Of a stretch of 64,000 nt of DNA, positions 25,411 to 34,651 are shown piece after piece. The notes under the pieces are model-generated. The model saw nothing but the letters and a program-made list of their open reading frames with translations, searched no databases and was not told the DNA's origin. The stretch's first letter is position 1. Each line of letters begins with the position of its first letter. The DNA is taken from assembly GCA_040506275.1 (NCBI GenBank), contig JBEVXD010000012.1, forward strand, positions 79,902 to 143,901. The letters are read 5' to 3'. The DNA is from Thiodiazotropha sp040506275. Its GTDB lineage: Bacteria; Pseudomonadota; Gammaproteobacteria; Chromatiales; Chromatiaceae. The position numbers and the translations under genes were made by a program.

Positions 25411-25417
25411 ACCACTA

Positions 25418-27289
25418 TTAATCTGCAGTTCTACTTAGAGGCAGGCGCATTATGAAGGTTGTTCCAACACCTTCCTCTGTCTCAAAGTAGAGTTCACCCT
25501 GATGTTTTCCAACGACTATATCTTGGGCAATCGCCAATCCTTGACCTGTACCACGCCCAACGTCCTTGGTGGTGAAAAATGGATTGAACACATGTGTCTG
25601 AGCCTCCTTCGGTATTCCTGTTCCGGTATCTGTAATGCGTACTTCAACCTGATTGTCGTCTATCTTGGATGTTATGGTGATGATACCTTTGTGCTCGCGT
25701 TTGGCAGCTTCGATGGCATGGGCCGCATTGACAATCATATTTAGAATAACCTGTGAAATCTCTCCCGCAAGACACTCAATATTCGGCAAATCCTCACTCA
25801 GTCTTAAATTTGTCTCTGCTACATATTTCCACTCGTTTTTACATACTGCTACAGCATTGCTGATAATGCGATTTAAATCGGTAGAGGCCATCTCTTTTGA
25901 TCCAGGGTGAGCAAATTCTTTCATTGCTAATACAATTTGTGCCACTTGATCTGCACCACTGATAGATTGTTGTATGGCATTGGATGTCTCTTCACTAAGA
26001 TAATCTAAGTCTATCTCTTCAATAATCTCCTTCGCATTTTTGACTTCGGCCAGCAGGCCTGGATGATCAGTAGCTTTTTGCATGAGAGTGAGATAAACAC
26101 TTAATAGTCTATTCATATCTTCATGAGATTCTTTGAGGAACCTTAGATTGTCACCAATATATTGGATGGGTGTGTTGATCTCATGAGCGATGCCACCCGC
26201 CAATTGACCTACTGCTTCCATTTTATGGGTTTGATTCAACTCCCTTTCCAGGTGACTGCGTTCTTCATCTGCTTTTTTACGTTCTGAAATGTCACTAAAG
26301 GTGACAACAACGCCAGTTTCATTATTTTCCCTTAACAGAGGAGAGACTGAATAGGCGATATCTACCTCTCGGCCATCCTTGTGAATAAAAGTATCATCAT
26401 ATCCGGAACGGGTTATACCATCTGATAGTGTTAGTTCAATTGCAGACTTTACTGAATCATCTGGATCTTGGTTTTTATTGCCATAAACCAGGCTGCAAAA
26501 CAGCTCGCCTTCCATCTGTTGTGCGCTCCAGCCAAGTAACCACTCACTTTCAGGGTTGGAAAACTTGACTCTTCTATATTGGTCAAGCACCACAAACCCC
26601 TCACTCATACTTTTTGTGACATCGCTGAGGAATTGTTCTTTCTCTTGTAAGTCATCTTGCGTCTCTTTTAACATGAACCAGTGTTTGCGCAGCATGTGTA
26701 TGAGGTAATTTGTGGTGAAAGAGATAACAAAAAAGCCGACAATATGAAGAAATATCATTATCTGTTTGGCTTTTTTTTGAGAGGCAATTATAGGTTGAGC
26801 CATTACTATTACACTGATGCCACCACGTATATCACCTACTTTTTTCCCTTCATATCCATGGCAGTTGAGACACTGCTCCTGCATGAAGACCGGACCTATG
26901 TATCTAAAAAAGCCAGGTTCATGCTCCAGAAATTGCTCAAAGATAAATTCAGATCCTTTTTTGAATTGATCCAGAGCTTTTGATTCCCAAGGATCAGCGA
27001 TATTTTCAGGATTCATCGGCTGTGCAGAGACAGCGCGGTAGTGGATATCTTTGACACTCTGTTTCTTGAAAAGAGTTGGATCATTTGCCATTAAAACCGG
27101 ATTGATCTTGGTTAGTCTGACCATTTCAAACATGATTTTTCCACGTTCAAAGGCGACTTCCTTAACAGATCGGTCTATCAGGGTGAGATTCCATATCAGA
27201 GAAAGGGAGGCGAGAAGAATCCAGAATACTATGGGGGATAGCCAGTAGTATTTAGATTGTAGTAGTCGAATCAGCATCACTGCATCCAT
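25418..27289 (-). CDS. sensor histidine kinase with c-type heme (Tll0287-like) input domain
   Basis: A 623-residue membrane sensor. Membrane segments are at ~15-38 and ~176-198. The periplasmic part between them has the Tll0287-like (DUF3365) pattern with heme motif CLNCH at 140-144 in FMQEQCLNCHGYEG. Then come a PAS domain (LDQYRRVKFSNPESEWLLG), a phospho-acceptor region with His in LAGGIAHEINTP, and a full ATPase domain (N box IVNAAHAIEA, GTGIPKEA, GTGQGLAIA). It should sense redox state, oxygen, NO or a similar ligand through the heme. No response regulator is adjacent, so it is an orphan kinase. The ATG at 27277 is an alternative start. Confidence 0.9.
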   Translation of the reverse strand: MDAVMLIRLLQSKYYWLSPIVFWILLASLSLIWNLTLIDRSVKEVAFERGKIMFEMVRLTKINPVLMANDPTLFKKQSVKDIHYRAVSAQPMNPENIADPWESKALDQFKKGSEFIFEQFLEHEPGFFRYIGPVFMQEQCLNCHGYEGKKVGDIRGGISVIVMAQPIIASQKKAKQIMIFLHIVGFFVISFTTNYLIHMLRKHWFMLKETQDDLQEKEQFLSDVTKSMSEGFVVLDQYRRVKFSNPESEWLLGWSAQQMEGELFCSLVYGNKNQDPDDSVKSAIELTLSDGITRSGYDDTFIHKDGREVDIAYSVSPLLRENNETGVVVTFSDISERKKADEERSHLERELNQTHKMEAVGQLAGGIAHEINTPIQYIGDNLRFLKESHEDMNRLLSVYLTLMQKATDHPGLLAEVKNAKEIIEEIDLDYLSEETSNAIQQSISGADQVAQIVLAMKEFAHPGSKEMASTDLNRIISNAVAVCKNEWKYVAETNLRLSEDLPNIECLAGEISQVILNMIVNAAHAIEAAKREHKGIITITSKIDDNQVEVRITDTGTGIPKEAQTHVFNPFFTTKDVGRGTGQGLAIAQDIVVGKHQGELYFETEEGVGTTFIMRLPLSRTAD

Positions 27290-27618
27290 TTCCTTACATC
27301 ACAAAGTAGCGAGGCTACCCGATGTTCTTGTCCAACTTCCTTTAAATATAACGGTCTTATTGGGTTTTACTTTAGGATGATTTATATCTTCCGATTTAAA
27401 ATTCTTCTGCCACTTTTCCAGCGATCTAATTTGGATTACAGAGTCAGTACAATATTTTGCTTTATTGGTGTTATTGGTAAACTGGCAGGATATCACTTCA
27501 TGCTATCAGATTGAATTAAAATAAATATAATAGAAATAGGTAATTAGAGGCGTATTCTTGAAACTTAAAATGTTTGAATGAGCGCGCTTTATAGATCAAT
27601 CAAGAGGCCATATCTACC
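27290..27618. other. AT-rich gap between divergent genes
   Basis: Separates the kinase start from nfsA. It is low in GC and presumably holds promoters for both. A 65-codon minus-strand frame here has no family features. Nothing else was recognised. Confidence 0.35.
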
Positions 27619-28359
27619 ATGTCATTGACTCAAACGCAGGTATTGCAACTCAATCACCGGTCGGTACGACGATTTCTAGACAAACCTCTCAATCCAGGTC
27701 AACTCGATGAGCTGATCCGTTGTGGCCAGGCTGCTGCAACTTCAAGCTTTATCCAGGCATATTCGATTGTTCGGGTGACATGCCCAGAGGTTAGATCGAT
27801 CATCGCAAAGGCTGCTGGTGGACAAATCTGGATAGAAAAGAGTGCTGAATTTCTGGTCTTTTGTGCTGATTTAAATCGTATCAATAGAGCTTGTCAAAAT
27901 GTAGGAAAAGGCGAGTTGGAGGGATACAGTGAGCATAGTCTGGCTGCTGTGATTGATGTGGCTTTGATGGGGCAGAATCTGATCTTGGCGGCTGAATCAC
28001 AAGGTCTGGGGGGGGTCTTTATCGGTGGCATTCGCAACCAGCCGGAAATTGTTGTAGATCATCTCAACCTGCCTCGCTGGGTAACACCACTTTTTGGAAT
28101 GTGCCTGGGCTGGCCAGATTCAGATAGTGATGTTAAGCCCAGAATGCCTGTCGATTCTATTCTGCATCAGGATCAATATCGGGCTATTGAGCCAGAACGT
28201 ATGGCTGAATATGATGAACTTATGTCAGAGTACTATGCTGGGCGTGGTTCCAATGTAAAACTGACGGATTGGTCTAATGCTACGGCAAACGCCATGCAAG
28301 GGAAGAAGCGGGAACATATGCTCGATTTTCTGCAAGCTAGAGGTTTTTTTATCTGTTAG
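27619..28359 (+). CDS. nfsA: oxygen-insensitive NADPH nitroreductase, NfsA type
   Basis: A 246-residue FMN flavoprotein reducing nitroaromatics, quinones or flavins with NADPH. Family marks are HRSVRRFLDKPL (FMN binding), AATSSFIQAYSIVRV, the central DVALMGQNLILAAESQGLGGVFIGGIRN, LPRWVTPLFGMCLGWP and a C-terminal basic segment. Length is close to the ~240 of the family. AAGAGG lies ~11 bases before the ATG. It stands alone. Confidence 0.92.
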   Translation: MSLTQTQVLQLNHRSVRRFLDKPLNPGQLDELIRCGQAAATSSFIQAYSIVRVTCPEVRSIIAKAAGGQIWIEKSAEFLVFCADLNRINRACQNVGKGELEGYSEHSLAAVIDVALMGQNLILAAESQGLGGVFIGGIRNQPEIVVDHLNLPRWVTPLFGMCLGWPDSDSDVKPRMPVDSILHQDQYRAIEPERMAEYDELMSEYYAGRGSNVKLTDWSNATANAMQGKKREHMLDFLQARGFFIC

Positions 28360-28559
28360 CTCTAATTGATGTCAACTATTTTTGAACCAATAAAATAGTT
28401 CTTATTACTGACTCCAGGCCCTGTCTTTCAATTTGGTCACCGGACTAAGAACCTATTTTAGGCATATTATTACTGATATTTTGAAAAGTCTTGGCTACAA
28501 ACTGTTCAAGTGGACATATATGCGATATTTTAATTGCATACACAACCTGTAGCAGAATA

Positions 28560-29708
28560 ATGAATAGAGTCTTCTCCAGCGTTCATCTAGATACGACCGG
28601 GACACTTAAGGGGCTCAGTAGTTGCCTTGAAGTGGCTATAGAAAAGGGTGCACAGGGTTTATTGCTATTGATTGGCAGTTCAAGCGAAATCAACCTTAAG
28701 ATCCTGCCTGAACTATTGAGCGATATATCCGTTCCTGCGGTGGGAGTGGTTGTACCAGGGGTGATTCTTGAGGACGAATCATACGAAAGTGGTGTAGTAG
28801 TATGTGGTTTAACATCAACCTCTTTCGCCTATGTTGTACCTGATATTACCAGGTCAGAGAATGCTCTCAACCAAGACATCTCAAAAATATTGGATACCAA
28901 CCAAAATCCTTCAAGCGTATTGATTGTTATCGACGGTCTCTCCAAAGGGGTAGATAACTTTGTCACCACACTGCATGACTGTATGGGACCCAATGTAGAG
29001 GTCATTGGTGCAGGTTGCGGCCATCTAGACTTTTCTTCACGTCCAAATATCGTCACATCTGAAGGATTGATCTCTAATGCGGCACTGTTGTTATTCACAA
29101 CCATGTCGCTGACAACTTCCGTTCGACATGGATGGGAACGGGTTGAAGGGCCTTTCTTAATAACTGATGCATCTGACAATCAGATTAATCAGATTAATTA
29201 TCAACCTGCTTTTCCATTCTACATGAGTATTGTCGCTGAACATCTTGGTCATCCAGTAGAGGTTGAAGAGTTCAGTGATCTGGCGAATCACTACCCTTTC
29301 GGAATGGAGCAGCTGGATAGTGAGTTTCTTGTGCGTGATCCGGTAACCCGTGTGGGCAACTCCATAGTATGCGCTGGCGCTGTTCCTACCAATGCAATGG
29401 TACATTTGCTTCATTCCAATCGGGATGAGCTGATCAATGCTGCTGGGACTGCCGCACTTAATCTACGAGATCGTTACTCAGACCGGTATAGCTCGGAAGA
29501 TGGTCTGAATGTGTTTGTGATCGATTGTATCTCCCGGAGATTAGTGCTGGGTGATGATTTCCGTGATGAACTGGCAGTAATCCGGAGAAATCTGCCGAAA
29601 AGCGTTTCTGTACTGGGTATTCTCTCTATTGGTGAAATTGCCAACTCCCACCAGGGGGGGATTCAGTGGCTGAATAAAACAACGGTGATTGGTGGATTGG
29701 CGAAGTGA
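28560..29708 (+). CDS. FIST-domain sensory protein
   Basis: A 382-residue protein with FIST N and FIST C domains, which are ligand-sensing modules often next to GGDEF/EAL or chemotaxis proteins and proposed to bind small molecules such as amino acids. The N domain runs from residue 1 to ~200 (GAQGLLLLIGSSSEINL, VIGAGCGHLDF) and the C domain to the end (NQINYQPAFPFYMSI, NAMVHLLHSNRDELINAAG). The ATG at 28560 is chosen; an in-frame TTG at 28491 would add 23 residues unlike the family. Its stop overlaps the next start (GTGA), so the two are coupled. Confidence 0.85.
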   Translation: MNRVFSSVHLDTTGTLKGLSSCLEVAIEKGAQGLLLLIGSSSEINLKILPELLSDISVPAVGVVVPGVILEDESYESGVVVCGLTSTSFAYVVPDITRSENALNQDISKILDTNQNPSSVLIVIDGLSKGVDNFVTTLHDCMGPNVEVIGAGCGHLDFSSRPNIVTSEGLISNAALLLFTTMSLTTSVRHGWERVEGPFLITDASDNQINQINYQPAFPFYMSIVAEHLGHPVEVEEFSDLANHYPFGMEQLDSEFLVRDPVTRVGNSIVCAGAVPTNAMVHLLHSNRDELINAAGTAALNLRDRYSDRYSSEDGLNVFVIDCISRRLVLGDDFRDELAVIRRNLPKSVSVLGILSIGEIANSHQGGIQWLNKTTVIGGLAK

Positions 29709-31543
29709 CCCAGACACATCAAATCGACACCTTGAGCTTAATCTCAATTCAACATGAATTGGCGATGAATATTGGTCTCAAGCCTCAGCTGGTTCCGATG
29801 GTGCGGCATCTGATGAAGGTCTGTCTGCGGCGTCTTTCAGTACGTAGGGTCTATCTATTTCTGCTGATAGAAGAGGATGAATTGCTTCCAGCAGAAGCCA
29901 ACTCAGGCCCCGAAGGTTGTGTCTATTTTGCCATGCCAGCTGATCATCAAGGCGGCATTCTTGAAACACCACAAGTGGGAGAGTGGATCACTGCTTTTTT
30001 TCGAGGCGAATTAGTCTCTAGGAAAGTGACTGATTTTCAAATTGGGGAACAGTTTTTTTATGCCTATCCGCTCGCAGAAGATGGCATATTGATTCTGGAG
30101 CGTACTGAAACGCCTTTGCCAGATATATTGATTGGCGCACTGACACCAGTCTTTGAGCGTCTACGTCAGGGCTATGAAGCCGCAATCAAACATGAGCAGA
30201 TAACCCATGAAGTGCAACGCAGAAGAGTTGCGGAAAGACGTATTGAGCATCTGGCTTTCCACGATGACTTGACCGGACTTCCCAATCGAAGATTCCTGCT
30301 TAGACAGATTAAACATAAAATTGATACGGCCAGATCTGAAAAAGTATTTAGCGCATTGGTCTATTTGGGGCTTGATAATTTCAGCGATATCAATGAGTCC
30401 CTAGGGTATCAAATTGGGGATGCAGTTCTAAGCAAACTGTCGGACCGTGTTTTTTTCCCTCGAGACCATATGACAGTTGCAGCTCGACTAGATGGTGATG
30501 AATTTGGTGTGCTGATGACAAACCTGCCAGCTGATGAAAATAGAGCAAGGGAGCGTGTAGTGGAGTTGACCCGCTGGCTTTTAGCGCAGATTGAGGAGCC
30601 CTGTGAGATCAACGACCGATCGATAAGCGTGGCTGCTAGTGCAGGCATTGCGATGTTCACCGGTGATGGTGATGAACCACAGGCACTGCTCAGTTATGGT
30701 CGCTCAGCACTACGTCAGGCAAAAGCGTTAGGACGCAGTACCATCCATCTACACGACACCTCCATAGATGAGGGTACCAGGCAACGCCTCAGTCTTGATT
30801 ATGATATGCGTTCAGCCCTCAAGGTTGGAGATTTTCAGCTTTGGTTACAACCGCAGGTTGACCGTCAGGGATGTATCATAGGCGCAGAGACCCTGATCCG
30901 TTGGCATCACAAGGACAAAGGCTTGCTGCTGCCTAATAACTTCATTCCTATGGCTGAGAAGTCGGGCTTTATTGTGCAGTTGAGTGAGTGGGTACTCATT
31001 GAAGCCTGTAGACTGGTCAAAATACTCGATGAACAAGGTATTCTGCCATCTGGTGCTCAGATTGGGATTAATCTGAGCGCCAAACAGTTTCATCAACCCG
31101 ATTTTGTCAGTCGTGTATTAACCACAATAAAAGAGGCAGGCGTAGAACCAGAACGCATAGAATTGGAACTGACTGAAAGTACACTACTTGATAATGTTGA
31201 AGAGGCCATCGATAAAATGCGGCTGTTGCGGGAGGCTGGGCTACACATCTCTATTGACGACTTTGGTACCGGTTACTCCTCTCTGGCCTATCTGCGTAGA
31301 CTACCTATTAATCGGGTCAAAATCGATCAGGCCTTTGTCGCCAATATCGACACTAATCCAGATGACCGAGCTATAGTAGAGGTCATTATATCTATTGCTC
31401 AACATTTCAAGATGAATGTGATCGCAGAAGGTATTGAACGGCCAAAAGCCCTTGAGGTTTTAATCGAGATGGGCTGTCATCAGTTTCAAGGTTTTCTGTT
31501 TCATCGTCCGATGCCCCTGGATGCATTTTTAAAATTGAAGTGA
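29705..31543 (+). CDS. GGDEF-EAL protein partner of the FIST protein
   Basis: A 612-residue cytoplasmic protein. Residues ~1-165 form an N-terminal region of GAF-like character, followed by a GGDEF domain whose signature is DGDEF (263-267) and whose DxDxFKxxND motif is altered (GLDNFSDINESLG). Cyclase activity is therefore doubtful. The EAL domain has ETL at 395 for EAL and keeps NLSAKQF, LELTES, DDFGTGYSS, IAEGIE and QGF, so c-di-GMP hydrolysis is likely. The GTG start at 29705 overlaps the FIST gene stop. A FIST sensor coupled to c-di-GMP turnover is the likely unit. Confidence 0.9.
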   Translation: MTQTHQIDTLSLISIQHELAMNIGLKPQLVPMVRHLMKVCLRRLSVRRVYLFLLIEEDELLPAEANSGPEGCVYFAMPADHQGGILETPQVGEWITAFFRGELVSRKVTDFQIGEQFFYAYPLAEDGILILERTETPLPDILIGALTPVFERLRQGYEAAIKHEQITHEVQRRRVAERRIEHLAFHDDLTGLPNRRFLLRQIKHKIDTARSEKVFSALVYLGLDNFSDINESLGYQIGDAVLSKLSDRVFFPRDHMTVAARLDGDEFGVLMTNLPADENRARERVVELTRWLLAQIEEPCEINDRSISVAASAGIAMFTGDGDEPQALLSYGRSALRQAKALGRSTIHLHDTSIDEGTRQRLSLDYDMRSALKVGDFQLWLQPQVDRQGCIIGAETLIRWHHKDKGLLLPNNFIPMAEKSGFIVQLSEWVLIEACRLVKILDEQGILPSGAQIGINLSAKQFHQPDFVSRVLTTIKEAGVEPERIELELTESTLLDNVEEAIDKMRLLREAGLHISIDDFGTGYSSLAYLRRLPINRVKIDQAFVANIDTNPDDRAIVEVIISIAQHFKMNVIAEGIERPKALEVLIEMGCHQFQGFLFHRPMPLDAFLKLK

Positions 31544-31942
31544 AAATTTTCATCAGAGAAAGCAGATACCCTCTCTCACTCACCCTTTCAAATAACTAGC
31601 GTATTGCAGGGTGTGGCAAATCACCCAAGTCATAAACCTTTAATAGTAATCAGTGTAATTTGAATGGTGTTATTTGTGTCTGTAATCATAAGAATTACTG
31701 ATCCTTGCACTTGACGGCGAACCGACCTATTCCCAGTGGAATAGTGATTGTGAATCAGTTCACGAGACTGAACTGCTCGCATCGAGAGAGTGTGTCATTT
31801 CACGCAAGTATCAAGTGATATCTCGAGTATGAAAGCCCCTGGTCTACAGCCAAAAAGTCATAAACAGATGATTTTTAATTAATAATTGAAAATGGTCTGA
31901 ATTCTGCTCAGCCAGGGTACCTATTTACTTGGAGATTGGTTA
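31544..31942. other. intergenic stretch with no recognised feature
   Basis: About 400 AT-rich bases between the GGDEF-EAL gene and the DUF2202 gene. I see no gene, palindrome or strong promoter. Confidence 0.4.
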
Positions 31943-32587
31943 ATGGCTCAGCGAATTACTTTGTTTGTTATTTTATCACTGTTCGTATTGTCCCTGGTCC
32001 AGGCCGGTTGGGGTAGGGGTGGTGGTAGTGGTTGGCGTGGTGGCCAGGGCGGGGTAACTGAAAGCCTCACCACTGATGAGGCCCAACATCTGACCTATTT
32101 ACGGGAAGAGGAGAAAGTTGCGCGCGATGTTTACGATGGCCTCTATGAACGCTGGGGACTCTATATTTTCGATAATATCTCCTCTGCTGAACAACGCCAT
32201 ATGGACTCGGTATTGGTGCAGCTGGAGAAATACGGTCTGGTCGATCCAGTTATACAACCCACTGTTTTCACCAACCAGGATCTACAACAGTTATATGACA
32301 CCCTGATCACCCAGGGTTCAGTCTCACAGATTGATGCACTATTGACCGGCGCCTTGATTGAAGAGGTGGATATGCAGGATCTTAATGAGATGATTGAATC
32401 CAGCAGTAATTCAGGATTGATCAGTCTCTATGAGAAACTGCTGTGTGGTTCAAGAAACCATTTGCGCTCATTCGTCAGACAGATTGAGAGCCGTGGTGTT
32501 GTCTATGAAGCCCAGGTCATGGATCAGGCAGAGGTTGATCTGATCGTGGACAGTCCAATGGAGCGGCGCTGTGGGCGACGTTTCTAG
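31943..32587 (+). CDS. exported DUF2202 (ferritin-like) protein
   Basis: A 214-residue exported protein. A signal peptide (residues ~1-21, cut near VQA-GW) leads to a glycine-rich stretch (GRGGGSGWRGGQGG), then the DUF2202 helical domain with LTTDEAQHLTYLREEEKVARDVYDGLYERWG, SAEQRHMDSV and GSRNHLRSFV. The E, H and D residues recur at ferritin-like spacing, so metal binding is plausible, but the biological role of the family is unknown. TTGGAGATTGG precedes the ATG. Confidence 0.88.
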   Translation: MAQRITLFVILSLFVLSLVQAGWGRGGGSGWRGGQGGVTESLTTDEAQHLTYLREEEKVARDVYDGLYERWGLYIFDNISSAEQRHMDSVLVQLEKYGLVDPVIQPTVFTNQDLQQLYDTLITQGSVSQIDALLTGALIEEVDMQDLNEMIESSSNSGLISLYEKLLCGSRNHLRSFVRQIESRGVVYEAQVMDQAEVDLIVDSPMERRCGRRF

Positions 32588-32630
32588 TGTAGTGACCCAG
32601 AGGTCGATTGCATTCTGATAATCCTCTCAT

Positions 32631-32649
32631 GCCCCCTGTAGAAGGGGGC
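32631..32649. terminator. hairpin between convergent DUF2202 and ettA genes
   Basis: GCCCCCT, loop GTAGA, AGGGGGC: a perfect 7 bp GC stem 44 bases after the plus-strand stop and 41 bases past the ettA stop. No T-run on either side, so its termination strength is uncertain. Confidence 0.4.
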
Positions 32650-32689
32650 TATACCGGGCAGGATCATGAATCCGGGAATCAGTCTCGAA

Positions 32690-34357
32690 TCAACTACTCA
32701 AACGTTTATATTTGATGCGATGGGGTTGATCCGCTTCTGCACCCAGGCGACGTTTGCGGTCCACTTCATAATCTGCATAGTTGCCTTCAAACCAGACCAC
32801 ACCTGAGTCACCTTCGAATGCTAGAATATGGGTTGCGATTCGGTCCAGAAACCAACGGTCATGGCTGATGATTACTGCGCAACCCGGGAATGAGAGCAGA
32901 GCCTCTTCCAATGCCCTCAGGGTCTCTACATCCAGGTCGTTGGTGGGTTCGTCGAGTAGCAGTAGATTGCCGCCACTTTTCAGCAATTTTGCAAGGTGTA
33001 CCCGGTTGCGCTCACCACCTGATAGATTTCCAATCCGTTTCTGTTGATCAGAACCTTTGAAATTGAAATGGCTGACATAGGCTCGGGATGGCATCTGAAA
33101 CCGGTCTACGGTGAGGATGTCCTGGCCATCAGATATCTCTTCCCATACAGTTTTATCCGCGTTCAGAGCGTCGCGACTTTGATCGACATAGGCGATCTCC
33201 ACACTCTCTCCAATGCGCATTTCACCACCATCCGGCTTTTCCTGTCCGGTAATGATGCGGAATAGGGTGGTCTTACCAGCGCCATTCGGTCCGATGATGC
33301 CTACAATGCCACCTTTCGGTAGATTGAAGGTGATGTCATCGTAGAGCACTCTATCACCAAAAGCCTTCTTTAAGCTTTCTGCTTCAATTACCTGGTCTCC
33401 GAGTCTCGGGCCAGGTGGGATATAGAGTTCATTGGTCTCATTGCGTTTTTGAAACTCTTGAGATTGCAACTCTTCAAATCTTTGTAGACGGGCCTTACTC
33501 TTGGCATGACGTCCCTTTGGGTTGGAGCGTACCCAATCAAGTTCTGCCTTCATACTTTTTACATGAGCGGCCTCTTCGCGGGACTCCTGTTCCAGGCGCT
33601 GCTCCTTCTGCTCCAACCAGGAGGAGTAGTTGCCCTCCCATGGAATGCCGTAGCCTCGATCCAGTTCGAGTATCCAACCAGCTACATTGTCGAGGAAGTA
33701 GCGATCATGGGTGACCGCTACCACTGTGCCTGTATATTCGTGCAGAAATCTCTCCAGCCAGGCTACAGACTCTGCATCCAGATGGTTGGTCGGCTCATCC
33801 AGAAGCAACATATCCGGTTTTTCAAGCAGCAATCGGCATAAGGCGACTCGACGACGTTCTCCACCTGAGAGTGTTGTTACGTCAGCATCCCAGGCAGGGA
33901 GACGAAGGGCGTCAGCAGCAATTTCCAGCTGACGTTCAATGTTGTGACCATCGCAAGTTTGGATAATGTCTTCAAGTTTGGCCTGTTCCTTAGCCAAGGC
34001 ATCGAAGTCTGCATCAGCTTCGGCATAGGCAGCGTAGACTTCGTCAAGACGTGTCAGGGCCTGTTTGACTTCGCCCAGCGCAGCTTCCACATTGCCCCGT
34101 ACATCAAGGTTTTCATCCAGCTGCGGTTCCTGGGAAAGGTAGCCAACTCTTATGCCGGCTTGGGGACGGGCTTCGCCTTCAATATCAGTATCCACTCCCG
34201 CCATGATGCGCAGTAGGGTTGATTTACCCGCGCCGTTGAGTCCGAGTACACCAATTTTGGCACCAGGGAAGAAAGAGAGGGAGATATCCCGCAGAATCTG
34301 CTTTTTCGGGGGGACGACTTTGCCCACCCGATTCATTGTATAGATGTATTGGGCCAT
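32690..34357 (-). CDS. ettA: energy-dependent translational throttle protein EttA
   Basis: A 555-residue ABC-F ATPase that binds the ribosomal E site and gates entry into elongation according to the ATP/ADP ratio. Two ABC domains are complete: Walker A GLNGAGKST and GPNGAGKTT, signatures LSGGERRRVALC and LSGGERNRVHLAK, Walker B LLLDEPTNHLD and LLLDEPTNDLD. An arm insert and linker lie between them. The start MAQYIYTMNRV (ATG complement at 34357) gives exactly the length of E. coli EttA. Upstream in-frame codons to 34474 run into the palindromic element and are not used. Confidence 0.96.
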   Translation of the reverse strand: MAQYIYTMNRVGKVVPPKKQILRDISLSFFPGAKIGVLGLNGAGKSTLLRIMAGVDTDIEGEARPQAGIRVGYLSQEPQLDENLDVRGNVEAALGEVKQALTRLDEVYAAYAEADADFDALAKEQAKLEDIIQTCDGHNIERQLEIAADALRLPAWDADVTTLSGGERRRVALCRLLLEKPDMLLLDEPTNHLDAESVAWLERFLHEYTGTVVAVTHDRYFLDNVAGWILELDRGYGIPWEGNYSSWLEQKEQRLEQESREEAAHVKSMKAELDWVRSNPKGRHAKSKARLQRFEELQSQEFQKRNETNELYIPPGPRLGDQVIEAESLKKAFGDRVLYDDITFNLPKGGIVGIIGPNGAGKTTLFRIITGQEKPDGGEMRIGESVEIAYVDQSRDALNADKTVWEEISDGQDILTVDRFQMPSRAYVSHFNFKGSDQQKRIGNLSGGERNRVHLAKLLKSGGNLLLLDEPTNDLDVETLRALEEALLSFPGCAVIISHDRWFLDRIATHILAFEGDSGVVWFEGNYADYEVDRKRRLGAEADQPHRIKYKRLSS

Positions 34358-34400
34358 GGTTTTTAAAAAGTAGTATTGATTATCGGAGTATGAGGATCTG

Positions 34401-34521
34401 TTAACCCGGCGACTAAGTATGTTGTCTTCAGCCGAAGTGTGCCTGCCCTTGCTCGGTGTTGCGGCTCTTGACAAGGGCAGGCTTGAAACCCTGAAGACGA
34501 CATACTTAGTCGCCGGGTTAA
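34401..34521. mobile_element. nested palindromic element, copy B, with TTAA at both ends
   Basis: A 113 bp element (34405-34517) flanked by TTAA (34401-34404 and 34518-34521). The outer 27 bp arms (34405-34431 and 34491-34517) match at 26 positions and begin CCCGGC like copy A, then diverge. An inner hairpin CCTGCCCTTG (34442-34451) / CAAGGGCAGG (34472-34481) contains half of the shared core: GTGTT, a 7-mer GCGGCTC, TTGACAAGGGC. The other core half is missing. It sits just upstream of ettA. Confidence 0.78.
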
Positions 34522-34651
34522 TGGATCGCTCAAATTATTGATCGATATCCTAACATGGGCACATCCCTACAGGTAGCTATACCTGGCATTGGCAGATTAC
34601 CCTGAAAGCACCGGCTAAAATCTGCACTGCTTGTTTTATTACAGTTTGACC

